Of a DNA stretch of 64,000 nucleotides, positions 23,140 to 31,665 are shown piece by piece; positions within the stretch are counted from its first letter, which is position 1; each line of letters begins with the position of its first letter. The notes under the pieces were generated by a model. That model did not search any database. It was not told the DNA's origin and saw only the letters and a list, made by a program, of their open reading frames with translations. The stretch comes from Subdoligranulum sp. (lineage in GTDB: Bacteria > Bacillota > Clostridia > Oscillospirales > Ruminococcaceae): positions 30,425-94,424 of the forward strand of contig SFIE01000001.1 of assembly GCA_004555405.1 (NCBI GenBank), given 5' to 3'. The position numbers and the translations under genes were made by a program.

Positions 23140-24450
23140 TTATGCGGTCGGCTGCTTTTGCAGGTTTTCCTGCCTATCGGCAATGCGCAAAAACACAAAG
23201 CCCAGGGCAAAAAAGATCGCCAGGCACCCCACAGCCGTGTTGATGGAGCCGCCTGCCAGCTTGACGGCTGCCAGCACAGCCGAGCCCAAAAACGATGCCC
23301 CCTTGCAGAAGATATCATAAATGCCAAAATACTCGCCCGAATTTTCAGCCGGAATGATTTTAGAGTAATACGAGCGCGACAGCGACTGAATCGAGCCCTG
23401 AAAGCAGCCCACCAAAAATGCCAGAATAGCAAACTGCGCCAGCGTGTGCAGCGTAAAAATATACAGGCTGATCAAAAAGTAGCCGCCAATGCACACAAAC
23501 AGCAGCTGCACCGTGGAATATTTGTGCGAAAGCCGCGCAAACACCAGCGAACCGCCAAACGCCACCACCTGTGTGGCCAGCAGAAACACCACCTGCCCCA
23601 CGGTGTTCAGATTCAAATCGGTGCCGATATTGATGCAGTTATCAATGATGGTGCCCACGCCGTCGATATACAGAAAAAACGCAATGAGAAAATACATCAC
23701 CTTTTTATCGTAGCGGGCAATGTGCCGCAGCGTGGCAAAAATTTTGCCGAATGCGTTTTTCACGCTGCACAGTTCGGCCTCCACATAGTTTTTCTGGCGG
23801 TAATTTTTTATGAGCGGCAGTGTGACCAAAAGCCACCACCCCGCCGTGACCGAAAAACCGATGCCCTTGGATACCCCGTCGGACAAAATGCCCGCCATAT
23901 CCGGGCCCAGCACATAGGCAACCAGTGCCACCGCAAACGGAATGCAGGAACCCAGATATCCCCACGCATAGCCGAAGGAAGAAACCACATCCATGCGGTC
24001 TTCTTCGGTGATATCCCCCAGCATGGAATCGTAGATGGTCTGCGAGCCGCAGTAGCATATACGCGCCAGCACATACACCGCCAAAAATACGAACCAACCC
24101 GTAACAAAGCCGTTGAACAGGCACGCCAGCACGCCCATGCACACAACGCCGGTAAAAATGCGTTTTTTCATGCCCTCATGGTCGGCCAGCACGCCGATCA
24201 CCGGCCCCAGCAGCGCCACAAGCACTGTGGACAGTGCAATGGCCAGCGAGTAATACGCCGTGGCACGGTCGGAATCGATCTGCCCCGGCGCAGTGCCGAT
24301 GGCGATGCCTTTGAACCAAATGGGGATCAGCGAGCAGGCCAGCATAATAAACGCTGAATTGCCCACATCATACAGCACCCACGAAAGCTCTTGCTGCGTA
24401 AGCCCGCGAAGCGGCTTGAGGCGATTTAAAACACGCAATATCTGATTCAT
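23140..24450 (-). CDS. MFS transporter, UMF1/Atg22-like
   Basis: A 436-residue membrane protein with 12 predicted helices. Features of the UMF1 (Atg22-like) branch include ELSWVLYDVGNSAFIML near residue 21, GPVIGVLADHEGMKKR near residue 82 (the MFS motif between helices 2 and 3), and QGSIQSLSRSYYSKIIP near residue 347. Yeast Atg22 exports amino acids from the vacuole; bacterial substrates are unknown. An upstream in-frame start at 24525 falls on its own -35, so ATG 24450 behind AGGAAA is chosen. It is monocistronic. Confidence 0.85.
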   Translation of the reverse strand: MNQILRVLNRLKPLRGLTQQELSWVLYDVGNSAFIMLACSLIPIWFKGIAIGTAPGQIDSDRATAYYSLAIALSTVLVALLGPVIGVLADHEGMKKRIFTGVVCMGVLACLFNGFVTGWFVFLAVYVLARICYCGSQTIYDSMLGDITEEDRMDVVSSFGYAWGYLGSCIPFAVALVAYVLGPDMAGILSDGVSKGIGFSVTAGWWLLVTLPLIKNYRQKNYVEAELCSVKNAFGKIFATLRHIARYDKKVMYFLIAFFLYIDGVGTIIDNCINIGTDLNLNTVGQVVFLLATQVVAFGGSLVFARLSHKYSTVQLLFVCIGGYFLISLYIFTLHTLAQFAILAFLVGCFQGSIQSLSRSYYSKIIPAENSGEYFGIYDIFCKGASFLGSAVLAAVKLAGGSINTAVGCLAIFFALGFVFLRIADRQENLQKQPTA

Positions 24451-24496
24451 TTCATTTCCTGCCTTCCGGTGCGCGCTTTTTGCCGCCCCAACTAAA

Positions 24497-24525
24497 AAGA
24501 TACCGAAAATGTCAGAAAATGTCAA
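24497..24525 (-). promoter_or_regulatory. Promoter of the MFS transporter gene
   Basis: Minus strand: perfect TTGACA (24520-24525), 17-base spacer, TATCTT (24497-24502). It lies about 47 bases upstream of the start. Confidence 0.7.
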
Positions 24526-24562
24526 TGGTTTTAACTATTTTACAGTGATTTTGCACAGCCAA

Positions 24563-24600
24563 AAGGCCGCCCGGAAAACACCCGGGCGGCCTTGTTTTTT
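24563..24600. terminator. Terminator downstream of tex
   Basis: Perfect 12-bp stem AAGGCCGCCCGG/CCGGGCGGCCTT; TTTTTT on the plus side, CCTTTTGG on the minus side, where it ends the yfhO-tex operon. Confidence 0.85.
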
Positions 24601-24663
24601 GGGGGCTATATTGCGCTGTGCTTTCTGCCTATGCGGCCCGCGCCGCCTTAACGCATCGCTGCA

Positions 24664-26823
24664 TCAAAACGAATTGCCGCAGCCCTTGCAGGTAAGGGAA
24701 ATGCGCTTTTTCTTAACATCCACATCCAGCACCTTTACCTGCACCACATCGCCCACCTTCAGCACCTCACGCGGGTGCTTGATGAACTTATCGCAGATCT
24801 GGCTGATATGCACCAGTCCGTCCTGATGCACGCCAATGTCCACAAATGCGCCGAAATCGATCACATTGCGCACGGTGCCCGTCAGCTCCATGCCGGGCTT
24901 TAAGTCCTCCATGCCCATCACATCGCTGCGCAAAAGGGGCTTGGGCAGGCTGTCGCGCATATCGCGGCCCGGCTTGAGCAGCTCGGCCATGATATCCTCC
25001 AGCGTGGGGCGGCCCGCGCCGGTGGCCTGTGTGAGCTTATCCCAGCCCAGCGCCCGGGCGGCGGCGGGCAGCGCCTGAATTTCCGGCGTGCCGATCTGCG
25101 AAAGCGTAAAGCCGCACAGCTCCAGCAGCGCCTTGGCAGCCGCATAGCTTTCGGGGTGAACTGCGGTTTCGTCCAGTTTATTTTTGGCGTTGGGCAGGCG
25201 CAAAAATCCCGCACACTGTTCAAACGCCTTGGGGCCAAGGCCCTTGACCTTTTTCAGCTGGGCACGGCTGGTAAATTCGCCCTGTTCCTCACGGTAGGCT
25301 ACAATATTTTTGGCTGTGCTGCCCGTAATGCCCGCCACACGGCTCAGCAGCGGCGCGCTGGCGGTGTTCAGGTCCACACCCACGCTGTTCACGCAGTCTT
25401 CCACCACGCCATCCAGCGTTTCTTCCAGCCGCTTTTGCGGCATATCGTGCTGGTATTGGCCCACGCCCACGGCTTTGGGCTCAATTTTCACCAATTCTGC
25501 CAAGGGGTCCTGCAGGCGGCGGGCAATGGAAACGGCGCTGCGCAGATTCACATCAAACTGCGGGAACTCGGCGGCAGCCAGCTTGCTGGCCGAATACACC
25601 GAAGCGCCGGCCTCGCTTACCACCATATACTGCACACCGCCGCCGATCTCACGGATCACATCGGCGGCAAACATTTCGGTTTCCTTGCTGGCGGTGCCGT
25701 TGCCAATGGCAATGATCTGCACACCGTGCTTTTTGATAAGCTCCTTCAGAATTTTTTTGGCCTGCTCCACACGCTTGAATTCCGGCACGGGATAGATCAC
25801 CGTGGTGTCCAGCACCTTGCCGGTGGCATCCACCACCGCCACCTTACAGCCCATGCGGTAGCCGGGGTCCAGCCCAAGCGCCACCTTGCCCTTGATGGGC
25901 GGCTGCAGCAGAAGCTGGCGCAGGTTATCTCCAAACACCGTGATCGCACCCTCGTTGGCAGCATCGGTAAGCTCGGTGCGGATCTCGGTGTCCAGGCTGG
26001 GATGGATCAGGCGTTTATAGGCATCCAGCGCTGCCTGCAGCACCTGCTGTGCGCAGGCGCCGCCGGTTTTTTCGCGGGCAAACAGGCGTGCGCACAGTGC
26101 CCCGGCGCGCTCGGGGTCCACCTCGATATTCACCTTCAGATATCCCTCGCGCTCGCCGCGGTTCAGCGCCAGCACACGATGCCCGGCAATTTTGCTTACC
26201 GGCTCGGAGAAATCATAGTAAGGGCTGTACACGCTGTCCTCTTCCTTTGCGCCCACGCTGCGCACCTGCCCAAATGCATGGTAAAAACGGCGCAGCTCGG
26301 CGCGGCAGCGGGCATCGTCGCTCACGGTTTCGGCAATAATATCCCGTGCGCCCTGCAAAGCCTCCGCCGTGTCGGCCACCTGCTCGTTCAGATAGTCCCG
26401 GGCGGCGGCCTCGGGGTCAGTTTTGGCATTCTGCGCCAGGATCAGCTGTGCCAAAGGCTCCAGCCCTTTGGCCTTGGCCATGCTGGCACGGGTTTTGCGC
26501 TTGGGCTTATAGGGGCGGTAGAGATCCTCCACCTCGGCCAGCGTGGCAGCCTTTTCCAGCTGGGCAGCCAGCTGCTCGGTCATGGCCCCCTGCTCGGTGA
26601 TGCTGCGGCTCACTTCGTCCTTGCGCTTATCCAGTCCGCGCAGATATTCCAGCCGTTCGCCCAGCTGGCGCAGCAGCTGATCGTCCATGCTGTCGGTGGC
26701 TTCCTTACGGTAACGCGCAATAAAGGGAATGGTGTTGCCCTCGTCGATCAGGGCAATGGCGTTGGATACATGGATCGGTTTCAGGTTGAGTTCCTGGGCA
26801 ATTTTCTGTGCGTAATCCGTCAC
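24664..26823 (-). CDS. tex: RNA-binding transcription accessory protein Tex
   Basis: A 719-residue cytoplasmic protein that associates with RNA polymerase and nucleic acid. In order: N-terminal helical Tex/Spt6 domain (NTIPFIARYRKEAT near residue 30; EVEDLYRPYKPKRKTRA near residue 97), YqgF/RNase H-like domain opening VALGLDPGYRMGCKVAV near residue 314, helix-hairpin-helix repeats (VGVDLNTASAPLLSRVAGI near residue 479), and a C-terminal S1 domain (GMELTGTVRNVIDFGAFVDIG near residue 635). The very end has a Cys pair (CKGCGNSF). It starts 4 bases after the YfhO stop, so it is the second gene of that operon. Confidence 0.96.
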   Translation of the reverse strand: MTDYAQKIAQELNLKPIHVSNAIALIDEGNTIPFIARYRKEATDSMDDQLLRQLGERLEYLRGLDKRKDEVSRSITEQGAMTEQLAAQLEKAATLAEVEDLYRPYKPKRKTRASMAKAKGLEPLAQLILAQNAKTDPEAAARDYLNEQVADTAEALQGARDIIAETVSDDARCRAELRRFYHAFGQVRSVGAKEEDSVYSPYYDFSEPVSKIAGHRVLALNRGEREGYLKVNIEVDPERAGALCARLFAREKTGGACAQQVLQAALDAYKRLIHPSLDTEIRTELTDAANEGAITVFGDNLRQLLLQPPIKGKVALGLDPGYRMGCKVAVVDATGKVLDTTVIYPVPEFKRVEQAKKILKELIKKHGVQIIAIGNGTASKETEMFAADVIREIGGGVQYMVVSEAGASVYSASKLAAAEFPQFDVNLRSAVSIARRLQDPLAELVKIEPKAVGVGQYQHDMPQKRLEETLDGVVEDCVNSVGVDLNTASAPLLSRVAGITGSTAKNIVAYREEQGEFTSRAQLKKVKGLGPKAFEQCAGFLRLPNAKNKLDETAVHPESYAAAKALLELCGFTLSQIGTPEIQALPAAARALGWDKLTQATGAGRPTLEDIMAELLKPGRDMRDSLPKPLLRSDVMGMEDLKPGMELTGTVRNVIDFGAFVDIGVHQDGLVHISQICDKFIKHPREVLKVGDVVQVKVLDVDVKKKRISLTCKGCGNSF

Positions 26824-26827
26824 GGCT

Positions 26828-29185
26828 TTATTCCTCCGGTTTCATTGTTGTTTCGGGCTTGCGGCGGTGGCTCACAAACAGATACACCACCCACGCCAAT
26901 GTGCAGCCCGCAGCCACAGCCGCACTTTGGGCAAGGCCGGGCGTGTGATAGGTGAACACGATCTCGTTTTCCCCCGCCGGGGCTGCCACAGCCATCAGGC
27001 CGCCGTCCACCCTTTCGATCCGGGCGGCCTGTCCGTTCACGGTGGCGGTGAAGCCATCGTCATACGGCACGCTGAAGAACACAAGGTTTTCGCTTGCAAG
27101 GGTAATATGGGCCGTAAATCCGTTTTTGTCCGCCGTAAACTGCGAGCAGGTGCTTTGCCGACGCTGGGCGCAATCGGCGGTGTAATCCTCATAGGTGCGG
27201 TTTTCCATTTCAGCGGCGGGCAGCTTTTGCAGAATGCCCTCATAGCGCCGGATCTGCTCATCGTCCAGCCCAATGGCCTTTACCAGCACATTGGCGCGGG
27301 ATTCAGCCTTCACGCTTTCCAGATCCTGCATGGAAACATAATAGTCATAGGTAAAGCCCATGGGAATATAATTCTGGTTGCGGTATACCAGATAGCTGCC
27401 CAGGGTGTCGATCTCTTCCCAGCCGCGCACATTCTCTTTTTCAAAATCGGCCTGCTTTGCCTGCGGCACGATCAGGTATTCCACGCTCAGCAGCCCGCGC
27501 AGCGCATAGTTTTTCTGCTCCGGCTTGCTGTTCACATCGCGTTTCACACCCACCTCGGGATAGAAGGAAAGCAGCGAGGGCGCAACTGTGCTGTTAAAAA
27601 ACTGAATGCACGGCGTTTTGCACCAAAGGCCGATGTTGTCGTAGCATTTAAAGGAATCGATGCGGAAAAAATGATCCTGATCGAAGTATTCTTCCAGCAG
27701 CGGGCCCTCACGGTAGCACTGCTGCGTATAGTTTTGATCCACCGTCCACTGATCCAGCTTGGTGTAGGCAATGTGTACCGAGCCGTACACAAATGTGCAG
27801 GCCAGCACCGCCGCCAGGATCGCCGCGCTGAACTGCGCCATTTTTCGGCGGTTTTTCCATAATAACCAGAACCCGGCCACGCCTGCCGCGCTGATCAGCA
27901 GCATCAGCCAGAATTTCGGCTGGTCCTTCACCACGCCGATGCTCCATGCTTCCTCTTTTTTGTTGGGCACCAGCGCCAAAGCGCAGCTGGCGGCGCACAC
28001 TGCCAGCACCACGCCCACGCCCCACTGCTGGGGCAGCTCTTCTTCCAGGCCCTTGGCGGTGCAAAGGGCCATCAGCAGAATCGGCATATAATACCAGCGG
28101 GCGTAAAAGCTGCTGTTCATGGCATAAAACGCACTGTTCAAAGCAGGCACCAGCGCAAACACAAGGCAGGTACACAGAATGCGTTTTTCGGCCGTGCGCG
28201 GCTTATGCCGCAGCCATGTGAGCACGCCTGCGCAGCTTACCAGCGGCAGATAGGCCGCAAGGCTTGTCCATTTGATCACGCCCTCCGTCCACAGGTTCAT
28301 CATATACGGGGCATCGGGCATCAGGAAATAGCTGAGCAGAATGGCAAAATACTGCTGCACCTTGCCGTAAAACAAAAGGCCGTAGCCGCTGGAAAGCGAC
28401 ACCGTGCGCGGATTCTGCACCAGCGAAAGCACGGCAGGCCATGCCAGCACGCAGCCCATGCCGCAGCCCAGCAGGCTTTCCAGTGCCAAGCGGCCAAACA
28501 GCTTGGCACTGAGCCTGTAGTTTCCGCTCCAGCATTGGCAGATGAAATAAATGAGCAGGAATAAGATCTGCCCCCAAAAGAAAAAGTAGTTGTTTAAAAG
28601 GTTCAGCGCCACCAGCACCGGAAACAGCCCCTTGCGGCCGCGCAGAACGGTTTCGTCCAGCGCATACAGCAAAAACGGAAACAGCGCCACCACATCCACA
28701 AAGTGATTGAAAAACACATTGTAAATGGTAAAGCCCGAAAAGGTGTACAGCATGGCCGTAAGCGCCGCCCAGCGGCTGTGTTTCACCCAGCGCCCGGCCC
28801 ACAAAAAGGCGCCCGTGCCCGCCAGGGCAAACTTGAGGCACAGCATGGGCACCATGCAATAGGGCATGGCCCGGCTGGGGATCAGCAGGCTCAGCCACCA
28901 GAACGGGCTGCCCACCAGATAAAACGAGTAGCTGTTCACAAAGCCGCTGCCCAGATCGGTCTCCCAGCTGAAGCTGCCGCCGTTTTTCACAAAGGCATTG
29001 CTGTACTGATAAAAATTGATCTGCTGGCTGTTAAAATCACCGGCATAGTGAAACAGCCCGCCGTCCAGGATCACCCACGGCAGATACAAAAGCCCTGCCG
29101 CAGCAAAGCAGATCAGAAACACCCGCTGCCAGGTATACTCCCCTCCAAAAAGCTTTTGGAGGGCACGGTCTAATTTTTGAATCAT
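26828..29185 (-). CDS. YfhO family membrane protein
   Basis: A 785-residue protein with about 13 membrane helices in the first 470 residues and a large extracellular beta-rich domain, closing with a final helix and a short basic tail. YfhO-specific features are the early GDFNSQQINFYQYSN loop near residue 48, an acidic/aromatic loop typical of GT-C-like glycosyltransferase folds, and the late PYDDGFTATVNGQ segment near residue 688. In Bacillus, YfhO helps glycosylate lipoteichoic acid. The protein is likely a lipid-linked sugar transferase; the target here is unknown. The ATG follows AAAGGTGA. Confidence 0.85.
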   Translation of the reverse strand: MIQKLDRALQKLFGGEYTWQRVFLICFAAAGLLYLPWVILDGGLFHYAGDFNSQQINFYQYSNAFVKNGGSFSWETDLGSGFVNSYSFYLVGSPFWWLSLLIPSRAMPYCMVPMLCLKFALAGTGAFLWAGRWVKHSRWAALTAMLYTFSGFTIYNVFFNHFVDVVALFPFLLYALDETVLRGRKGLFPVLVALNLLNNYFFFWGQILFLLIYFICQCWSGNYRLSAKLFGRLALESLLGCGMGCVLAWPAVLSLVQNPRTVSLSSGYGLLFYGKVQQYFAILLSYFLMPDAPYMMNLWTEGVIKWTSLAAYLPLVSCAGVLTWLRHKPRTAEKRILCTCLVFALVPALNSAFYAMNSSFYARWYYMPILLMALCTAKGLEEELPQQWGVGVVLAVCAASCALALVPNKKEEAWSIGVVKDQPKFWLMLLISAAGVAGFWLLWKNRRKMAQFSAAILAAVLACTFVYGSVHIAYTKLDQWTVDQNYTQQCYREGPLLEEYFDQDHFFRIDSFKCYDNIGLWCKTPCIQFFNSTVAPSLLSFYPEVGVKRDVNSKPEQKNYALRGLLSVEYLIVPQAKQADFEKENVRGWEEIDTLGSYLVYRNQNYIPMGFTYDYYVSMQDLESVKAESRANVLVKAIGLDDEQIRRYEGILQKLPAAEMENRTYEDYTADCAQRRQSTCSQFTADKNGFTAHITLASENLVFFSVPYDDGFTATVNGQAARIERVDGGLMAVAAPAGENEIVFTYHTPGLAQSAAVAAGCTLAWVVYLFVSHRRKPETTMKPEE

Positions 29186-29212
29186 GAAAATTCACCTTTT
29201 GCAAAAAAATTA

Positions 29213-29221
29213 TGTTATACT
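29213..29221 (+). promoter_or_regulatory. Extended -10 promoter of the 5'-deoxynucleotidase gene
   Basis: TG-T-TATACT (29213-29221). No convincing -35 at 16-18 bases; the extended -10 may compensate. It overlaps the divergent YfhO upstream region. Confidence 0.4.
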
Positions 29222-29258
29222 GAAAGCATCGATCATCACTATAAAAGGATGTGTTTGT

Positions 29259-29852
29259 ATGACCTTTGCCTTTAACGCACTGTTGGCCCGCATGAAATAT
29301 ATCACCCGGTGGAGCCTGATGCATTCCAGCCGCTCCGAAAGCCTGAGCGAGCACACCTGTGATACCGCCCTGTTGGCGCACACCCTGTGCCTGATCGCCC
29401 AAAAGATCACCGGCACACCTGTGCGCCCCGAAACCGTAGCCGTGGCGGCGCTGTATCACGATGCCAACGAAATTCTGACCGGGGATATGCCCACCCCGGT
29501 AAAATATAAAAACGAACGGCTGCGCAGCGCCTATAAGGCACTGGAAAAAGAAAGCGCACACGCCATGGCCACGCTGCTTCCCGAGCCTTTGCAGCCCGAG
29601 ATCGAGCCCCTGCTCACGGGAAGCGCCCTCACCCCGGCAGAGGCCGGCATTTTAAAAGCGGCCGACCGCCTGAGTGCGCTGATCAAATGCATGGAGGAAA
29701 TGCAAACCGGCAACCGCGAGTTTGCCGCTGCCGCACAGCAGCAGCGCGCCGCACTGGCCGCCATGCACTGCCCCGAGGCCGATTATTTTATAGAGCATAT
29801 GCTTCCCTGCTACACGCAGAATCTTGACGAGCTTGCCTCTGGCGTATTCTAA
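29259..29852 (+). CDS. yfbR: 5'-deoxynucleotidase, YfbR-type HD hydrolase
   Basis: A 197-residue cytoplasmic HD-domain phosphohydrolase that removes phosphate from deoxyribonucleoside 5'-monophosphates. The metal ligands are visible: first His in SEHTCD near residue 28, the HD pair in ALYHDANEILTGDMPTPVKY near residue 64, and the distal Asp in KAADRLSAL near residue 134. The TGDMPTPVKY segment is specific to YfbR. Earlier in-frame codons have no ribosome site; ATG 29259 follows AAGGA. Its TAA stop is fused to the palindromic repeat at 29853. Confidence 0.9.
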   Translation: MTFAFNALLARMKYITRWSLMHSSRSESLSEHTCDTALLAHTLCLIAQKITGTPVRPETVAVAALYHDANEILTGDMPTPVKYKNERLRSAYKALEKESAHAMATLLPEPLQPEIEPLLTGSALTPAEAGILKAADRLSALIKCMEEMQTGNREFAAAAQQQRAALAAMHCPEADYFIEHMLPCYTQNLDELASGVF

Positions 29853-30026
29853 GGCAGCACCGCACAATTCCCGCCTTACGGCTTAAGCGGCGCTCCGGCG
29901 GCCGCGGCACGGCATCTGCGCCCCCCAAAAATGCTCGATAAGACACAAAGTATTATCTGTGTTTTTGGCTTAGCATCTGCCGCACCTCGCTCGCCGTATC
30001 GGCACTTAGAATTATGCGGCATTGCC
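29853..30026 (-). repeat. Palindromic repeat element, copy 2 (174 bp, inverted relative to copy 1)
   Basis: Read on the minus strand it matches copy 1 end to end with few gaps (shared blocks include GAGCGAGGTGCGGCAG, CAGATAATACTTTGT and CTTAAGCCGTAAGGC). It has the same terminal inverted repeats and the same CTAA on both flanks (29849-29852 and 30027-30030). It starts immediately after the TAA stop of yfbR and lies between convergent genes, as copy 1 does. Confidence 0.85.
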
Positions 30027-30048
30027 CTAAAAAACGTTTTTCTGCGCC

Positions 30049-31026
30049 TTATTCTCCCTGCAGTTCGTACACTTTTTGGATCAGCCGGTCCACATCCGAA
30101 AAATAGGTGAGCCGCCCGCATTCACGCCGCAGCTCGGCTGCGCCCCGCAGCCCGGCCATATAGTGCATGGCCTGCCCTCTTGCCTGCGGCATGGCCTTGT
30201 GTTCGCCCTCTCGCTCGCACATTTCGTACACCTGTGCGCGAAAAGCAGCCATGCGCTGGCGCAGCGTGGGGGCCTTTGGGGCAGGCAGGCCCTGCCAGGC
30301 GGCGGCTACCTGGGCAAACAGCCACGGGTTGCCCAGGGCTGCGCGGCCGATCATCACGCCATCGCACCCGGTGCATTGCCGCATTTGCAGGGCCGCTTCG
30401 GCACTGCCGATATCGCCGTTGCCCCACACCGGGATGCCAACGGCGTTTTTCACTTCGGCGATCGCCGCAAAATCGACCCCCGGCGCATACATTTTTTCCC
30501 GTGTGCGCCCATGCACCACCACCAGCGCAGCACCGGCCTGCTCACAGGCTTTGGCCACCTGCACGGCGGTTTTGCTGTCATCGTCCCAGCCGGTGCGCAT
30601 TTTCACACTCACCGGCCGTTCGCCTGCATTCTTTACCACGGCTTCTACGATCTGCCCGCAAAGCGCCGGGTTCAGCATCAGCCTGCTGCCCGCGCCGTTG
30701 TTTACGATCTTGGGCGCAGGGCAGCCCATATTGATATCATAAAAGTCAAAATCCTCGCCCGCAATGCGTGCAGCAGCCTTTCCCATGCTTTCGGCGTCGC
30801 TGCCAAACAGCTGCACCCCGTAGGGCACCCCCTGCGGGCGGTCTTCCCAGCGCAGCAGCTGCAGCGATTTGCGATCATCAAAGCACAGCGCCTTGGCGCT
30901 GACCATTTCACTTACGGTAAAACTGGCCCCGTGCCCGGCCATCAGCCGGCGGGCAGCAGCATCGCTGAATCCGGCCATGGGGGCAAACGCCGCGCCCGGG
31001 CGCAAAGCTATGGTTCCAAGTTTCAT
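30049..31026 (-). CDS. dus: tRNA-dihydrouridine synthase (DusB/NifR3 family)
   Basis: A 325-residue FMN enzyme reducing uridine to dihydrouridine in the tRNA D-loop. The TIM barrel begins LAPMAG-like (FAPMAGFSDAAAR near residue 16); the catalytic cysteine is in DINMGCPAPKI near residue 99, followed by GSRLML; phosphate-binding strands include VSVKMRTGWDD near residue 136, VVHGRTREKMY near residue 168, and GNGDIGS near residue 198, then GVMIGRAALGNPWLF. The ATG at 31026 follows AAGGAG; an upstream frame extension to 31155 crosses the promoter and is rejected. Confidence 0.93.
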   Translation of the reverse strand: MKLGTIALRPGAAFAPMAGFSDAAARRLMAGHGASFTVSEMVSAKALCFDDRKSLQLLRWEDRPQGVPYGVQLFGSDAESMGKAAARIAGEDFDFYDINMGCPAPKIVNNGAGSRLMLNPALCGQIVEAVVKNAGERPVSVKMRTGWDDDSKTAVQVAKACEQAGAALVVVHGRTREKMYAPGVDFAAIAEVKNAVGIPVWGNGDIGSAEAALQMRQCTGCDGVMIGRAALGNPWLFAQVAAAWQGLPAPKAPTLRQRMAAFRAQVYEMCEREGEHKAMPQARGQAMHYMAGLRGAAELRRECGRLTYFSDVDRLIQKVYELQGE

Positions 31027-31071
31027 GTGTGCTTCTCCTTGTATCATTTTCATTAAAAGGCATACCTGTTT

Positions 31072-31099
31072 AGTATAGCATAAACGGCTTACTTTGAAA
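31072..31099 (-). promoter_or_regulatory. Promoter of dus
   Basis: Minus strand: TTTCAA (31094-31099), 16-base spacer ending ATGC, TATACT (31072-31077), an extended -10 (TGcTATACT). Confidence 0.6.
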
Positions 31100-31149
31100 A
31101 GATATTGCCCTGCTTGCCCGGGGATATAATTATTTTTTTCACAAATCTC

Positions 31150-31177
31150 TTGCAAATTGCTTCATCGGGTGTATACT
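31150..31177 (+). promoter_or_regulatory. Promoter of the thiamine operon
   Basis: TTGCAA (31150-31155), 16-base spacer, TATACT (31172-31177). Transcription would start near 31184, about 480 bases before thiW; the leader carries the elements listed next. Confidence 0.65.
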
Positions 31178-31282
31178 AAAGTTGCTTAGGGTTTTGCCGC
31201 CGTGCTGCGGCAGCGAAAGCCTGAAATGCTTTTTTGCCCGTGTGCAGGTTGCAGCTGCGCACCCGGCAAAAGCCAAAAAAGA

Positions 31283-31377
31283 CACGGGGGAGCCATGGCG
31301 GCAGTGCTGCAAATGGCTGAGAGGAAGGTTGGGCCTTCGACCCTTTGACCTGATGTGGGTAATGCCGCCGTAGGAAG
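31283..31377 (+). ncRNA. TPP riboswitch (THI element) aptamer
   Basis: The conserved blocks are present in order: GGGGGAGCC near the 5' end, GGCTGAGAGGAAG (CUGAGA core), a GAAGG...CCTTC P3 stem, GACCCTTTGACCTGAT, then GTGGGTAATGCCGCCGTAGG. This is the standard thiamine-pyrophosphate aptamer and it precedes thiamine salvage genes. High TPP is expected to switch the operon off through the terminator that follows. Confidence 0.95.
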
Positions 31378-31405
31378 TTTTTGTTTGCTTTACGCAGGGG
31401 CGCCC

Positions 31406-31429
31406 GCAGGGGGTGTGCCCTGCTTTTTT
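31406..31429 (+). terminator. Expression-platform terminator of the TPP riboswitch
   Basis: GCAGGG/CCCTGC stem, 6-base loop, then TTTTTT, 29 bases after the aptamer. Other G-rich blocks (GCAGGGGCGCC) just upstream could form the alternative antiterminator. Confidence 0.75.
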
Positions 31430-31485
31430 GTTGCGATCACTTTTTTGATAAAGGAGGATAGGCGGTTCCGCAGTATTTGCGGCCG

Positions 31486-31607
31486 GGCCGAGGGGGAGCG
31501 CCCTGGGCCCCGGAAATATGCAGCGATGGGAAGCCGTGTTCCGGCGTGAGAGGAAGCCATGATAGCTTCGACCGAACTTCCGTTTTGGGCCGTAATGCCC
31601 GTTTTTT
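31486..31607 (+). ncRNA. Second, diverged TPP-aptamer-like RNA in front of thiW
   Basis: It shares with the first aptamer, in the same order, GGGGGAGC (31492), TGAGAGGAAG (31547), CTTCGACC closing P3 (31566), and GTAATGCC (31592). It differs where TPP is held at the pyrophosphate end: the block equivalent to TTTGACCTGAT reads GAACTTCCGTTT, and CTGAGA has become GTGAGA. The last hairpin GGGC-CGTAAT-GCCC runs directly into GTTTTTTT, so aptamer and terminator may be merged. A GGAAAGCG/CGCTTTCC hairpin (31610-31637) follows before the thiW ribosome site. It is either a decaying duplicate or a variant with a new ligand. Confidence 0.45.
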
Positions 31608-31665
31608 TCGGAAAGCGCTGCTGCATCCGCCGCTTTCCCCTGTTTAAAAAGGAGAATCGCATTTT

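Noticed and set aside
31441..31660. Cobalamin riboswitch between the TPP terminator and thiW
   Set aside because: The B12-box and the conserved core blocks are missing; the landmarks match a TPP-type aptamer better.
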